A stretch of 64,000 bases of DNA, taken from positions 1-64,000 of the forward strand of contig JAUIJE010000019.1 in NCBI GenBank assembly GCA_030431455.1, given 5' to 3'. This stretch comes from a bacterium. GTDB taxonomy: Bacteria > Myxococcota > UBA727 > JAUIJE01. Numbering within the stretch: position 1 is the first letter of the stretch; each line of letters starts with the position of its first letter. This document shows positions 19,075-27,547 of the stretch, piece by piece. Under the pieces are notes generated by a model that did no database searches, was not told where the DNA came from, and saw only the letters and a list, made by a program, of their open reading frames with translations. The position numbers and the translations under genes were made by a program.

Positions 19075-20555
19075 CCTCCCATTCTGGGTGGGAAGTGGGC
19101 GACGGGCGGGAGGATCGGCACGTGGCCGGACAACGCGTGGGGCGCTACGAGGTGGTGGGCCGTTTGGGCTCCGGCGGCATGAGCCGCGTGTCCCTCGCGC
19201 GCTCTGAGTCCGGTCACCTGGTGGTGCTCAAGCAACAGCTCCACGAAAACGAAGACGCCGCCCTCATCGACGAGGCCCGCGTCGGCATCCGCCTGTCCCA
19301 CCCGGCCATCGTCGAGACCCTCGACCTGTTCGAGCACGACGGGCGCCCGGTGCTTGTCGTCGACTACGTCTCCGGGGCGAGCCTGGCGGACCTGCGCGCC
19401 ACCGGCCCCCTTCCGGTGGGGGTGTGCATCCGGGTCGGCGCGGAGATCGCCGAGGCCCTGCAGTGTATTCACGAGGCCACCGAGGAGGACGGCCGGCCGC
19501 TCAACATGCTGCACCGGGACGTGACCCCGGCCAACATCATCGTCGGACACGACGGTCACGCCCGGCTCATCGACCTCGGCATCGCCCGCAGCGCGGTCAA
19601 CCAAGCCGCGCGCACCCAAGAGGGCATGCTCAAAGGCACCCTGCGCTACCTCGCCCCCGAGCTGCTCGACACCGGCATCTACTCCTGCGCCACCGACCTG
19701 TGGGGGCTGGGCATGACCTTGTGGGAGTCGGCCCTCGGTCGCCTCGCGGTGGAGGGCGACGACGTCGAGGTCTACCGGCAGATTTGCGATGGGCGTGCCA
19801 TGGCATTGCGCAAGGGCGAGACCGTCGACCCGCGTTTGGCCCACGCCATCGGCCAGCTGTTGAGCGTGGCCCCTGAGTGTCGGCCCAAGACCGCCCTCGA
19901 CGCCGCGTCGGTGTTTCACAACTACCTCGGCGCGTTTGGCGAACTCGACGGCCAGGCCCAAGCCAGCGTGGTAGCCGCGGTCGGCCCCCCCCAAGAACTC
20001 ACCGGGCAGACCGGCCTGTTCGAGACCCAGATGCTCGTCAATCGCGCGGCCGCGACCTTCGGCGGCCCCAACGGCGACTGGGAGGTGGTGGTCGCGCCGT
20101 CCAACATGGCCGACAACGACCTCGGCCCGATCCAGACCGAGATTCTCGACGAGCACGACGTGGCCGTGGGCCCGCCGCTGGTGCAAGGCCAGCTGGTCGC
20201 CACCCCCGACGACCGGGCGGTGCCCGCCCCCCTCAGCTTTGGCGCCGAGGAGGCGGTGGAGGTCGCCCCCGCCACCGTGCCGGTCTACGACAACCCCTTC
20301 CGGAGCGAGAGCACCGCGCCCCCCGAAGCCCCCGAGCCCGACGACGCCGACGCCCCTTACGTCAACCCCTTCACCGGGGCCCCGGCCGCCGCCAATCCTT
20401 TTGCATCGGGCAGCGACAACGACTTCGATCCCAACCGCACCGAGATCGTCAGCGTCGACGAAATCGCCAGCCGGCGCCGCGCCCTCGAGGCCCGCCGCCG
20501 CATCGAACGCCGCCGCACCGGCTCCAACCCCGTGCTCCCCAAAGACGACGAGTAG
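19071..20555 (+). CDS. Cytosolic Ser/Thr protein kinase with DLG motif
   Basis: A 494-residue kinase coupled to the preceding kinase by an ATGA overlap. Kinase domain about residues 24-290: glycine loop RLGSGGMSRV, Lys54, HRD 148-150 in HRDVTPANII, and DLG 168-170 where DFG is usual; APE is conserved (YLAPELLD). DLG occurs in some active kinases, so activity is likely. The C-terminal 200 residues are acidic, low-complexity and contain repeated NPF-type tripeptides (DNPFRSE, VNPFTGA, ANPFASG) and Thr-Glu motifs (QTEILD, RTEIVS) that could be FHA-binding or phosphorylation sites. No membrane segment. It probably acts with its membrane-bound neighbour. Confidence 0.92.
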   Translation: MTSHSGWEVGDGREDRHVAGQRVGRYEVVGRLGSGGMSRVSLARSESGHLVVLKQQLHENEDAALIDEARVGIRLSHPAIVETLDLFEHDGRPVLVVDYVSGASLADLRATGPLPVGVCIRVGAEIAEALQCIHEATEEDGRPLNMLHRDVTPANIIVGHDGHARLIDLGIARSAVNQAARTQEGMLKGTLRYLAPELLDTGIYSCATDLWGLGMTLWESALGRLAVEGDDVEVYRQICDGRAMALRKGETVDPRLAHAIGQLLSVAPECRPKTALDAASVFHNYLGAFGELDGQAQASVVAAVGPPQELTGQTGLFETQMLVNRAAATFGGPNGDWEVVVAPSNMADNDLGPIQTEILDEHDVAVGPPLVQGQLVATPDDRAVPAPLSFGAEEAVEVAPATVPVYDNPFRSESTAPPEAPEPDDADAPYVNPFTGAPAAANPFASGSDNDFDPNRTEIVSVDEIASRRRALEARRRIERRRTGSNPVLPKDDE

Positions 20556-20582
20556 GAGCCCGCCTCGGCGAGGTTGTTCCCC

Positions 20583-22406
20583 CTAGGGGGCCACGCAGGC
20601 CTGGCCTTCGCAGGTGTAGGTATTGGGGTCGCGGCACTGGTCCGCCTGCTCACAGGTCACGTAACATTGTCCGTTGACCCCGTCGAAGACCGCCGCTTCG
20701 TTGCAGCCGTACTCCCCACAGGGAATGAACTGGTCGACGTTGCACGCGCCCTGGTCATTGCAGCTCGCGTTGTAAGAGGCCCAGGCGTTGGCGACCCCCT
20801 CCACGTCCCCCAAGAAACACCCGATGCCGCAGTCCGCGGTCTGGGTGTTGTAGCCACAGAACCCGTCGTAGTTGAACGCGCCCACGTCGTCGTAGCGTTG
20901 GCATTGGCCCTGGTCGAGCAGGCACTCGTTGTCGCAGGGGGCGAAGGGGGCGGCGGCCTGTCCCTGGCCGTCGCACTGTTGGGCGGCGTCGGGGGGCAGG
21001 GCGGGGCAGCCCTGGTCGGTGCACTGGGCGTAGATGAGGCCCCCGGCGAAGGTGTGGCAGCCATCGCCCTGGGCCCCGGCCACGACCTCGGTGCAGTCCA
21101 AGGGGGCGCCGCAGTTGCCGCCGGCTTGGATCACGCATTGTCCATTGGCATTGCAGGCTTCGCATTCGCCGTTGCAGGCTTGGTCACAACAGATGCCATC
21201 GACGCAGAACAGACCCGGGGCGCAGTACGGGCCCCCCGCGCCGGGGGCGCAGGTGTCGCCGGCTTGGCCATCGCCGCGGCCGCAGACGCAGTAGTCGGAC
21301 TGGTGGTTGATCTCGGCGCAGCCGAGTTGGCTGTCGAGGTTGGGCGCGCACATATCAGTGACATTGTCCCAGCTGTCGTGGCAGGTGAGACCGGCCAGCG
21401 CGCACGCCGCGTGGCACCCCTCTTGGCCCAAGAACTCGATCTCACAGGTGTCCGGCGACTCCCCGCAGAGGTTGATGCCGTTTTGGGCGAACACGGTGCA
21501 GTCGATGGGCACGTCGCCGTCGCCATCCCCATCGCCGTCTCCATCCCCGTCTCCGTCGCCGTCGCCGTCTCCGTTGAGCCCCACCACGTACACCTCGAGG
21601 TCGAAGCTGAGGTCGCTGCTCTCGGGCGAGGCCTGGTGAACCTCCGCGGCGATGGTGTTGGTGCCCGCGAGCAACAGGCCCGCGCTGATGGTCTGCACCA
21701 GCGGGGTGGCCTCGTCGGCGGCCCCGATGCTGGCGGTGGCCAGGGTGGCGCTGTCGATGGGCGGGGCGGGGAGGTTGTCCGCGAACAGCTGCACCCCGTT
21801 GAGGTACACCACCACGCCGTCGTCACGGATCACGCGCACTTCGGCGTCGGGTTGCACGAAGGGTTGGGCCACGGTGAAGGTGCGGCGGAAATAGGTGGTG
21901 ATGTGTTTGTTCGCCTCGTCGCCGCCGAAGAGCACGGTGGTGGCCTCATCGTTGTCCCCGTAGCCGAGCTCGGCCGGGCCCTCCGACCACGCGCTGTCAT
22001 CGAACAGCGGCGAGGCCCAATCCGCCGGCGGAACCGAGCCGTCGTCGAGGTAGCGCCAGGTCGACCCAAACGGGACCACGTACGGGTCGTCGCCATCCCC
22101 GTCTCCGTCGCCATCCCCGTCCCCGTCGCCATCTCCGTCTCCGTCGCCATCTCCGTCTCCGTCGCCATCCCCGTCTCCGTCGCCGTCCCCGTCTCCGTCG
22201 CCGTCGCCATCTCCGTCGCCGTCGCCATCCCCGTCGCCGTCCCCCGGCCGGGTGGTGTCCACACAGACGCCGTCGATGCAGGACAGGTTGGCGTCTGCGC
22301 ACTCATCGTCGGCGCTGCAGAGCTTGCCTTCCACGTTCAAGGAGGGGAGAAAGCAGCCGGCGATCGACGCGACTGCCGCGAACAGAATCCATACCCGCGC
22401 ATTCAT
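20583..22406 (-). CDS. Cys-rich lipoprotein with two (Gly-Asp)n linkers
   Basis: A 607-residue lipoprotein. ATG 22406 is chosen because it gives a clean signal with lipobox IAGC and has TATACT seven bases upstream. Order: short Cys motif domain (CSADDECADANLSC); a Gly-Asp tract at about residues 55-108; a beta-sandwich region (about 110-290) with a jelly-roll-like GSTWRYLDDGS...DWASPLFDDSAW pattern seen in galactose-binding-like modules; a second Gly-Asp tract; then 300 residues with some 40 cysteines in CxxxxCxxxC modules. Likely displayed on the cell surface and disulfide-stabilised. The product resembles other Myxococcota secreted proteins only in style; no enzyme signature is visible. Confidence 0.85.
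   Translation of the reverse strand: MNARVWILFAAVASIAGCFLPSLNVEGKLCSADDECADANLSCIDGVCVDTTRPGDGDGDGDGDGDGDGDGDGDGDGDGDGDGDGDGDGDGDGDGDGDGDGDGDGDDPYVVPFGSTWRYLDDGSVPPADWASPLFDDSAWSEGPAELGYGDNDEATTVLFGGDEANKHITTYFRRTFTVAQPFVQPDAEVRVIRDDGVVVYLNGVQLFADNLPAPPIDSATLATASIGAADEATPLVQTISAGLLLAGTNTIAAEVHQASPESSDLSFDLEVYVVGLNGDGDGDGDGDGDGDGDGDGDVPIDCTVFAQNGINLCGESPDTCEIEFLGQEGCHAACALAGLTCHDSWDNVTDMCAPNLDSQLGCAEINHQSDYCVCGRGDGQAGDTCAPGAGGPYCAPGLFCVDGICCDQACNGECEACNANGQCVIQAGGNCGAPLDCTEVVAGAQGDGCHTFAGGLIYAQCTDQGCPALPPDAAQQCDGQGQAAAPFAPCDNECLLDQGQCQRYDDVGAFNYDGFCGYNTQTADCGIGCFLGDVEGVANAWASYNASCNDQGACNVDQFIPCGEYGCNEAAVFDGVNGQCYVTCEQADQCRDPNTYTCEGQACVAP
21513..21574 (-). repeat. (Gly-Asp)n hexanucleotide tract, second linker
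   Basis: About ten imperfect GGNGAY hexamers (read on the minus strand) encode a Gly-Asp linker between the beta-sandwich and Cys-rich parts of the lipoprotein. Hexamer slippage would change linker length without shifting frame. Confidence 0.8.
22089..22245 (-). repeat. (Gly-Asp)n hexanucleotide tract, first linker
   Basis: Roughly 26 GGNGAY hexamers, with third-base variation (gga/ggc/ggg and gac/gat), encode a long acidic Gly-Asp spacer after the N-terminal Cys motif. The synonymous variation is greatest at hexamer level, as in an old microsatellite. Confidence 0.85.
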
Positions 22407-22419
22407 TCTCAGCAGTATA
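22407..22419 (-). promoter_or_regulatory. -10 box for leaderless transcript of the Cys-rich lipoprotein
   Basis: TATACT (22414-22419, minus strand) lies seven bases before ATG 22406. Initiation would fall at or next to the start codon. It is the best -10 match among the leaderless candidates. Confidence 0.55.
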
Positions 22420-22450
22420 GCGCCGATGGCCGCGAGCTGAACCTTGGGGT

Positions 22451-22479
22451 TTGACACCGGCCCGATTGCTCAAGACAAT
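22451..22479 (+). promoter_or_regulatory. Sigma-70-type promoter, TTGACA-N17-GACAAT
   Basis: A perfect -35 TTGACA (22451-22456) is separated by exactly 17 bases from GACAAT (22474-22479). ATG 22487 follows the -10 after seven bases, so the mRNA should be leaderless or nearly so. It is divergent from the TATACT promoter about 35 bp away. Confidence 0.65.
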
Positions 22480-22486
22480 CCCGCCC

Positions 22487-23173
22487 ATGCTGGTTTTTGC
22501 CTTGCTTCCTGCGCTGTTGACGGTGGGTGCGGCCGACGATGGGTTTGACCGGGCGGTCACCAAATACCAAGCCATGGATCTGCAGGGCGCGCTGGAGGGC
22601 TTCTCGGAGCTGACCGGCGAGGACCAAGATCGCGACACGCGCGCGCGCGCGTACATGTGGCTCGGCATCACCCAAGCGGACATGGGCAAGTTCGACGAGT
22701 CCGAGGCCAACTTCGTCGAGGCCTTGGTGCTCGACCCCGGCCTGGAGCTGCCCCCCGATCTCTCGCCCAAGGTGCAGGAGATGTTCGAGTCCGCGCAAAA
22801 GACCGCGGCCGAGCGGCCGGCGGCAGACCAGCCCGAGGACGGAGCCGCGGCCGAGGACAAGCCCGCCACCGGTGATGACCCGGCCTCCGCCGACGACGGG
22901 GGCGGGCTGACCGTCGCCCCCCTGTTGCTGTACGGCGGGGTGGCGGTGACCGCGGGGGCGGTGCTGGCCGCGGTGTTCGCGATGGCGGCCTGGAGCGGTG
23001 CAGTGGGATTGTATCAGGGGGCGGTGGCCGCCGATGAAGCCGGGGCCGCGCTGTCGATGTACACCTTCGCCCAGGTTTTTGCTTGGACGGGCAACGGGCT
23101 CGTCGGGGCGTCGGGGTTGATGCTCGCGGGGGCCGGCGTGCTCGGCACGTCCTGGTTCCTGTTGCGGGAGTAG
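22487..23173 (+). CDS. TPR-type membrane protein
   Basis: A 228-residue protein. I take ATG 22487 because it follows a strong promoter by seven bases and starts a signal-like segment (MLVFALLPALLTVGAADDG); TTG 22451 is the -35 box itself. Residues about 20-105 show tetratricopeptide character (AVTKYQAMDLQGALEGFSEL and YMWLGITQADMGKFDESEA), followed by an acidic Ala/Asp-rich linker and two hydrophobic segments (APLLLYGGVAVTAGAVLAAV and WTGNGLVGASGLMLAGAGV). Such proteins usually scaffold envelope complexes. The next membrane gene starts nine bases after its stop, so they are probably co-transcribed. Confidence 0.8.
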   Translation: MLVFALLPALLTVGAADDGFDRAVTKYQAMDLQGALEGFSELTGEDQDRDTRARAYMWLGITQADMGKFDESEANFVEALVLDPGLELPPDLSPKVQEMFESAQKTAAERPAADQPEDGAAAEDKPATGDDPASADDGGGLTVAPLLLYGGVAVTAGAVLAAVFAMAAWSGAVGLYQGAVAADEAGAALSMYTFAQVFAWTGNGLVGASGLMLAGAGVLGTSWFLLRE

Positions 23174-23182
23174 CGGCGACAC

Positions 23183-24412
23183 ATGGGGGCGGTGCTGGCC
23201 GCCATCGGCGCGGTGTTGGCGGCGAGCGTGTTTGCCCGGGCCCCGGTGCGGCGCGGGCCGGCGGTGGTGGTGACCGCTGGCTATGCCCTGTTGCTCGTCG
23301 GGGGCTTGGCCGCGGCGTGGGCCGATCCCGGGGGCTGGACGACGTGGGCCCAAGAGGACGGCCCGGTGGAGTGGGCCACGGTGGCGGCGTTTGTCCTCGC
23401 CGCCGGGCTCTACCTGGGGCGCGCCCGCGGGGCGGGGGGCCTGGCCCGGCTCGGCCTGGTGGTCATGGCGGTGTTCTGTGTTTTTGTCGCCGGGGAGGAA
23501 GTGTCTTGGGGCCAGCGGCTGTTTGGCTTTGTGCCCCCCGAGATGTTCTTGGCCGACAACTTTCAGCAAGAGCTCAACCTGCACAACTTCGTCAAAGACG
23601 CCAAGGTGGGGGGCTTTTCTGTGAGCAGCGGCGACGTCGTGGCCCTGCTCGCGCTCGCCTACGCGGTGGTGCCGTTCATCGGGGAGACCCGTCGACAATG
23701 GTACGGGAAGGTCCGCGAGGTGTTCCCCCGGCGCGACGTGGCCGGCTTGTTCGTGCTCGTGGCCGCGCTCGAGGTGGGCTATCCGGTGCCCTACACCGGC
23801 GAGGGCGCGGAGCTCTTGTTCGGGCTCGCGTTTTTGGCCGTGGCCCTCGACGAGCCGGGCCGCCGCGCGGGCCGCGGGGGGTGGGCGCTGGCGGTGGTGC
23901 CGGTGGGGGCGCTGTTTGCCCCCCTCTGGCTGTGGTGGGCCACGGGGGGCGACGACGAGGGCCGGGCGAGGGCGGGGGTCGAGCTCAACCAACTCGCGGC
24001 CGACCTCGGCAAGGACCTCGCGGGCGCGCGCCGGTTGCGGAAAAAATCGAGCGTGCACAAACGGTTGTTCACCGCGGTGCGCAAGGGGTACTTCCGCCCC
24101 GGCACGGCCTGGACCTATCTCGAGGGCGAGGGCACACCGGCCGAGCGCGGGGCCTCCAGCGTGCGCCACGACGCGCGCGGGTACTTCATCGACCCGTGGG
24201 GTACCCCGTACTGGGTGTACTGGAACCGCCGCGCGCACCGGCTGATCGTGTACAGCTGCGGCCCCAACCGCCGCCGGGATCTGGAGCTCGATGACGTCGC
24301 CGGCGCGGACTTTGCCCCCCCCCAAAAAGACCCGGCCGGCGAGGGGCCGGCCGGGGATGACATCGTGCGGGTGATCGCGCCCCAGCGCGCGTCCGGTGCA
24401 TCTCAAGATTGA
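23183..24412 (+). CDS. Multi-pass membrane protein with GspG-like C-terminal segment
   Basis: A 409-residue protein with about seven hydrophobic segments in the first 260 residues (for example AVVVTAGYALLLVGGLAAAW and WALAVVPVGALFAPLWLWW). The C-terminal 120 residues are soluble and include ARGYFIDPWGTPYWVYWNRR followed by LIVYSCGPNRR. This resembles the conserved DPWGxPYxY and Y-S-x-G-P/A turn of type II secretion major pseudopilins (GspG), normally attached to an N-terminal pilin helix, here attached to a polytopic membrane domain. No prepilin cleavage motif is present at the N-terminus. Function unknown. It follows the TPR membrane gene closely and ends 19 bp before a convergent lipoprotein gene. 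Confidence 0.75.
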   Translation: MGAVLAAIGAVLAASVFARAPVRRGPAVVVTAGYALLLVGGLAAAWADPGGWTTWAQEDGPVEWATVAAFVLAAGLYLGRARGAGGLARLGLVVMAVFCVFVAGEEVSWGQRLFGFVPPEMFLADNFQQELNLHNFVKDAKVGGFSVSSGDVVALLALAYAVVPFIGETRRQWYGKVREVFPRRDVAGLFVLVAALEVGYPVPYTGEGAELLFGLAFLAVALDEPGRRAGRGGWALAVVPVGALFAPLWLWWATGGDDEGRARAGVELNQLAADLGKDLAGARRLRKKSSVHKRLFTAVRKGYFRPGTAWTYLEGEGTPAERGASSVRHDARGYFIDPWGTPYWVYWNRRAHRLIVYSCGPNRRRDLELDDVAGADFAPPQKDPAGEGPAGDDIVRVIAPQRASGASQD

Positions 24413-24431
24413 GATGCGTCCTCGGCCGGCG

Positions 24432-25028
24432 TCAGCCGCCGGCGAGCACTTGGTCGCAGTCCATGTCGTCGGGCACGCCGTCGCCGTCCTCGTCGGATGC
24501 GCCGTCGTCTGAATCGCTGTCGCTGTCGTCGTCTGAATCGCTGTCGCTGTCGTCGTCGCCGTCGCTGTCCCCGTCGTTGTCGTCACCGGCTTCGCCGTCT
24601 CCGTCGTCCTCGTCGCCGCCGTCCTCGTCGCCGGCCGCGTCGCTGTCCCCGTCATCGTCGCCGCCGTCCTCGTTGTCGTCGGACACGTCGCCGTCGCCCC
24701 CGGCGCCGTCGTCACCGGTGTCATCGTCCGCGTCATCGCCCGCGTCACCATCGCTGTCGCCGTCCGAATCGCCGTCGTCGTCGGAGTCGCCGTCGCTGTC
24801 CCCGTCGTCGTCATCGTCCGCAACCGGATCGCCGTCGGCGTCGGCACACACAAAGGGATCGGCCTCGCCGTCGTCGTCCACGTCTTCGTCGTCGGCGGTG
24901 AGCGCGTCGGTGTTGCGGCAGGTCAACCCGCCGGCATCAAAACACTTGACCAGATCGAACGTCCCGTCGGCACAGGAGCCCAACAACAGCCCCCCCATCG
25001 CCAAACACCACAGCAACAACTTCGACAT
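24432..25028 (-). CDS. Asp-rich lipoprotein
   Basis: A 198-residue lipoprotein: signal peptide with lipobox LLGSC, about 35 ordinary residues with two further Cys, then about 140 residues dominated by Asp, Gly, Ser and Glu (DGDSDGDSDDD type), ending in DEDGDGVPDDMDCDQ, which resembles one calcium-binding thrombospondin type 3 repeat. Start ATG 25028 is supported by AAGGAG six bases upstream. The acidic tail should bind divalent cations and behave as a disordered surface polymer. Composition differs from the strict Gly-Asp tracts elsewhere because Ser and Asp-Asp pairs interrupt it. Confidence 0.8.
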   Translation of the reverse strand: MSKLLLWCLAMGGLLLGSCADGTFDLVKCFDAGGLTCRNTDALTADDEDVDDDGEADPFVCADADGDPVADDDDDGDSDGDSDDDGDSDGDSDGDAGDDADDDTGDDGAGGDGDVSDDNEDGGDDDGDSDAAGDEDGGDEDDGDGEAGDDNDGDSDGDDDSDSDSDDDSDSDSDDGASDEDGDGVPDDMDCDQVLAGG

Positions 25029-25156
25029 GCAGACTCCTTGGGTGAGGGGTTGTGGATGTTTACGGGCCGCGCGCCGCCTTGTGAGCGGTGATCTCCCGGG
25101 CGCCGCGCGGGGGGCCCGCCGGGGGCCGCGGGCTTTGCTAGGTGCTTGATTTCTCT

Positions 25157-25208
25157 AATATTCCGGGCACGTAGGGAAATGTCGCCACCCGAATATTTGC
25201 GATACACT
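25157..25208 (+). promoter_or_regulatory. Promoter with overlapping inverted-repeat operator
   Basis: An AT-rich inverted repeat, AATATTCCGGG (25157-25167) and CCCGAATATT (25188-25197), lies just upstream of TACACT (25203-25208). The right arm covers the expected -35 position. TACACT is six bases before GTG 25215. The layout suggests a repressor or activator site controlling the kinase gene, with leaderless initiation. Confidence 0.5.
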
Positions 25209-25214
25209 TGGCCG

Positions 25215-27530
25215 GTGCGAGGAAAACGCGCCCGATTTGACGACAACACCTTGTCGGACGGCGCCGGCCTCATGACCGCGGCCCCCGACTACCAGACGGT
25301 GCGGCGCCTCGGCGTGGGCGGCATGGCCGAGGTGTTTCTGGCCAAGGACCGCGCGGGCAAGAAGGTGGTGATCAAGCGCCTGTTCGAAGAGCAGGCCCGG
25401 GGCCGCAAAAACGACGAACAGGTCACGATGTTCCTCCGCGAAGCCAAGTTCGCGGGCAAGCTTCAACACAAGAACATTGTGCGGGTGCTCGACTATGGCA
25501 AGGACGCCATGGGGCTGTTCATCGTCATGGAGTACCTGCGCGGCTACACCCTCCGCGAGCTGGGGCTCAAGGTCTGGCAGACCGGCTGCATGATCCCCCT
25601 CGAGACCCTCCTCGCGGTGATCAACGAGGTCGCCCGAGGCCTCGACTACGCCCACAACTTCAAAGACCCGTCCGGGAAGTTCAAAGGGTTGATCCACCGC
25701 GACGTCAGCCCCGACAACATCTTTGTCTGCTTCGACGGCACCGTGAAGCTCCTCGACTTCGGCATCGTCAAGCCCATCGGCTCCACCGACGTGACCCAGG
25801 CGGGCATCCTCAAGGGCAAGTTCAACTTCATGGCCCCGGAGCTGTTCGAGACCGGCGAGGCCAGCCCCCGCACCGATGTATATGCATTGGGGGTGACCCT
25901 CTACCTCCTCTGCACCGGCAAGAACCCTCACTCGGGCAAGGAGGGCATGCAGCTGGTGCGCGCCCTCATGGACACCGACCCCCCCCGGGCCATCGAGCGC
26001 AACCCCGACCTCCCCCCCGAGGTCGACCGGTTCGTGATGGACCTCATCTCGCGCAAGCCCAAAAAGCGGCTCGCCAACTGCGCCACCGTGCAGAAGGCCA
26101 TCGGGTTGTTGCTGCGGGGCAAAGACCCGATGCTCCCCCGCGAGCTCATCGGCCTGGTCAAAAACCAAAAGCCCCTGCCGCTCCCGTCGCTGCGCCCCGG
26201 CGCCCGGCCCCTGGTGGCCTGGGACAAGCGCGAGGCCAACCTCGGCCTCACCGACCCCGGCGCCGACGACAAATCCGACACCTCCATCGGGTCCGACCTC
26301 ATCGTGGCCATCGATCCCGACGCCGACAGCGAGCGCACCATCGCCGCCACCGACCCCGGCGCGCTCGAGCAGACCCGGATCGAACCCCACCCCGCCTCCG
26401 GCCCCACCATCGACGACCCCACGATGTTGTCCTCGGGCCGACCGGCCACCGACCCGCCGCCGCTGGCCCCGCCCCCGGCCACGTCCGAGGAGACGCTCGT
26501 CGACGGCCCGTTCCCCGCCGCGGTGTTGCAAGAGGCGGCGCGCAAGTACGCCACCACCGAGCTGCGCAAGAAGCCGCCCCCCTCGCCGGTGATGCGCTAC
26601 GCCGCGGTGGTGGCCGCGTTCGCCGTGCTCGCGGTCCTGGGGGTGGTGGTGGGGCTGTACGTCGGTGGCGGGGGCGACGAAGACCCGGTGACGCCGGGGG
26701 TCGACATCGATCCCAATGCCATTGTGGTCAAGGAGCGGGACGAGCCCGCGGCCGATCCCCCCGAGGAGGAGCGCCCCACCGGGGCGGCCGCGTTGGTGGG
26801 GGCCGAAGAGGAGCAGGCCGCGCGGGACAAGGCAGAAAAAGAACAAGCCGACAAGCGCGCCGCGGAACAAGCCGCGGCCGACGCGGAGGCCGCGGCTGAG
26901 GCCGAGGCCGAAGCGGAAGCCAAAGCCCAAGCCGAGCGGGACAAGGCGGACAAAGAGCGCGCGGACAAGCTCGCGGCCGCAGAGAAGGCCCGCAGCGACA
27001 AAGCCGCCGACAAGGCCGCGGCGGAAAAACGCGCCGCCGAGAAGCGGGCCGCCGACGCCCGGCGCGCGGCCGAGGCCCGCAGGGCTGCCGACGAGCGCGC
27101 CGCGGCCGCGCGTCGACGGGCCGCGGACAAGGGCCGCACCGTGAAGTTGTCGGGGCCGAGCCGCATCAAGTGGCGCACCGCCAACGGCAAGACGATCAAG
27201 ACCGGGTCGGGCACCGTACAGCTCCCCGACTCGGTCAAGAGCATTGTGGCCTACGACCCGGTGTGGGGGGTCAAGACCAAGGTCGAGGTCTCGTCCCGCA
27301 TCGACTATGACAAGCTGCCGCGTTACCCGGTGGTGGTGCGGGCGCGACCCTGGGCTGAGGTCACCATCGGGCGCAAAAAGTTGGGCGCGACCCCGTTCGA
27401 AAAGCCCTTCATGCTCGTGGAAGGCCGCTACACGGTGAAGCTCACCTGGAACGACGCGAAAAAGACCCTCCCCCTTGAGGTGGGGGGCAGCAGCAAGCCG
27501 GTGATCGTGGCCGCGGACATGCGCCAATAG
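25215..27530 (+). CDS. Ser/Thr protein kinase with coiled coil and PEGA-like domain
   Basis: A 771-residue kinase if started at GTG 25215, chosen because TACACT lies six bases upstream; ATG 25272 is an alternative that keeps the kinase domain. Kinase features: glycine loop LGVGGMAEV, Lys54, HRD 161-163 in HRDVSPDNIF, DFG 181-183, APE present. After an acidic, Thr-rich linker comes one membrane segment at about 458-483 (YAAVVAAFAVLAVLGVVVGLYV). The periplasmic part has about 120 residues of Ala/Lys/Asp/Arg-rich coiled coil (DKAEKEQADKRAAEQ) and a C-terminal PEGA-like beta domain (ARPWAEVTIGRKKLGATPF). The architecture suggests a receptor kinase that touches cell wall or envelope proteins. Confidence 0.93.
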   Translation: MRGKRARFDDNTLSDGAGLMTAAPDYQTVRRLGVGGMAEVFLAKDRAGKKVVIKRLFEEQARGRKNDEQVTMFLREAKFAGKLQHKNIVRVLDYGKDAMGLFIVMEYLRGYTLRELGLKVWQTGCMIPLETLLAVINEVARGLDYAHNFKDPSGKFKGLIHRDVSPDNIFVCFDGTVKLLDFGIVKPIGSTDVTQAGILKGKFNFMAPELFETGEASPRTDVYALGVTLYLLCTGKNPHSGKEGMQLVRALMDTDPPRAIERNPDLPPEVDRFVMDLISRKPKKRLANCATVQKAIGLLLRGKDPMLPRELIGLVKNQKPLPLPSLRPGARPLVAWDKREANLGLTDPGADDKSDTSIGSDLIVAIDPDADSERTIAATDPGALEQTRIEPHPASGPTIDDPTMLSSGRPATDPPPLAPPPATSEETLVDGPFPAAVLQEAARKYATTELRKKPPPSPVMRYAAVVAAFAVLAVLGVVVGLYVGGGGDEDPVTPGVDIDPNAIVVKERDEPAADPPEEERPTGAAALVGAEEEQAARDKAEKEQADKRAAEQAAADAEAAAEAEAEAEAKAQAERDKADKERADKLAAAEKARSDKAADKAAAEKRAAEKRAADARRAAEARRAADERAAAARRRAADKGRTVKLSGPSRIKWRTANGKTIKTGSGTVQLPDSVKSIVAYDPVWGVKTKVEVSSRIDYDKLPRYPVVVRARPWAEVTIGRKKLGATPFEKPFMLVEGRYTVKLTWNDAKKTLPLEVGGSSKPVIVAADMRQ

Positions 27531-27547
27531 ACGGCGCCGGGCGCGGG

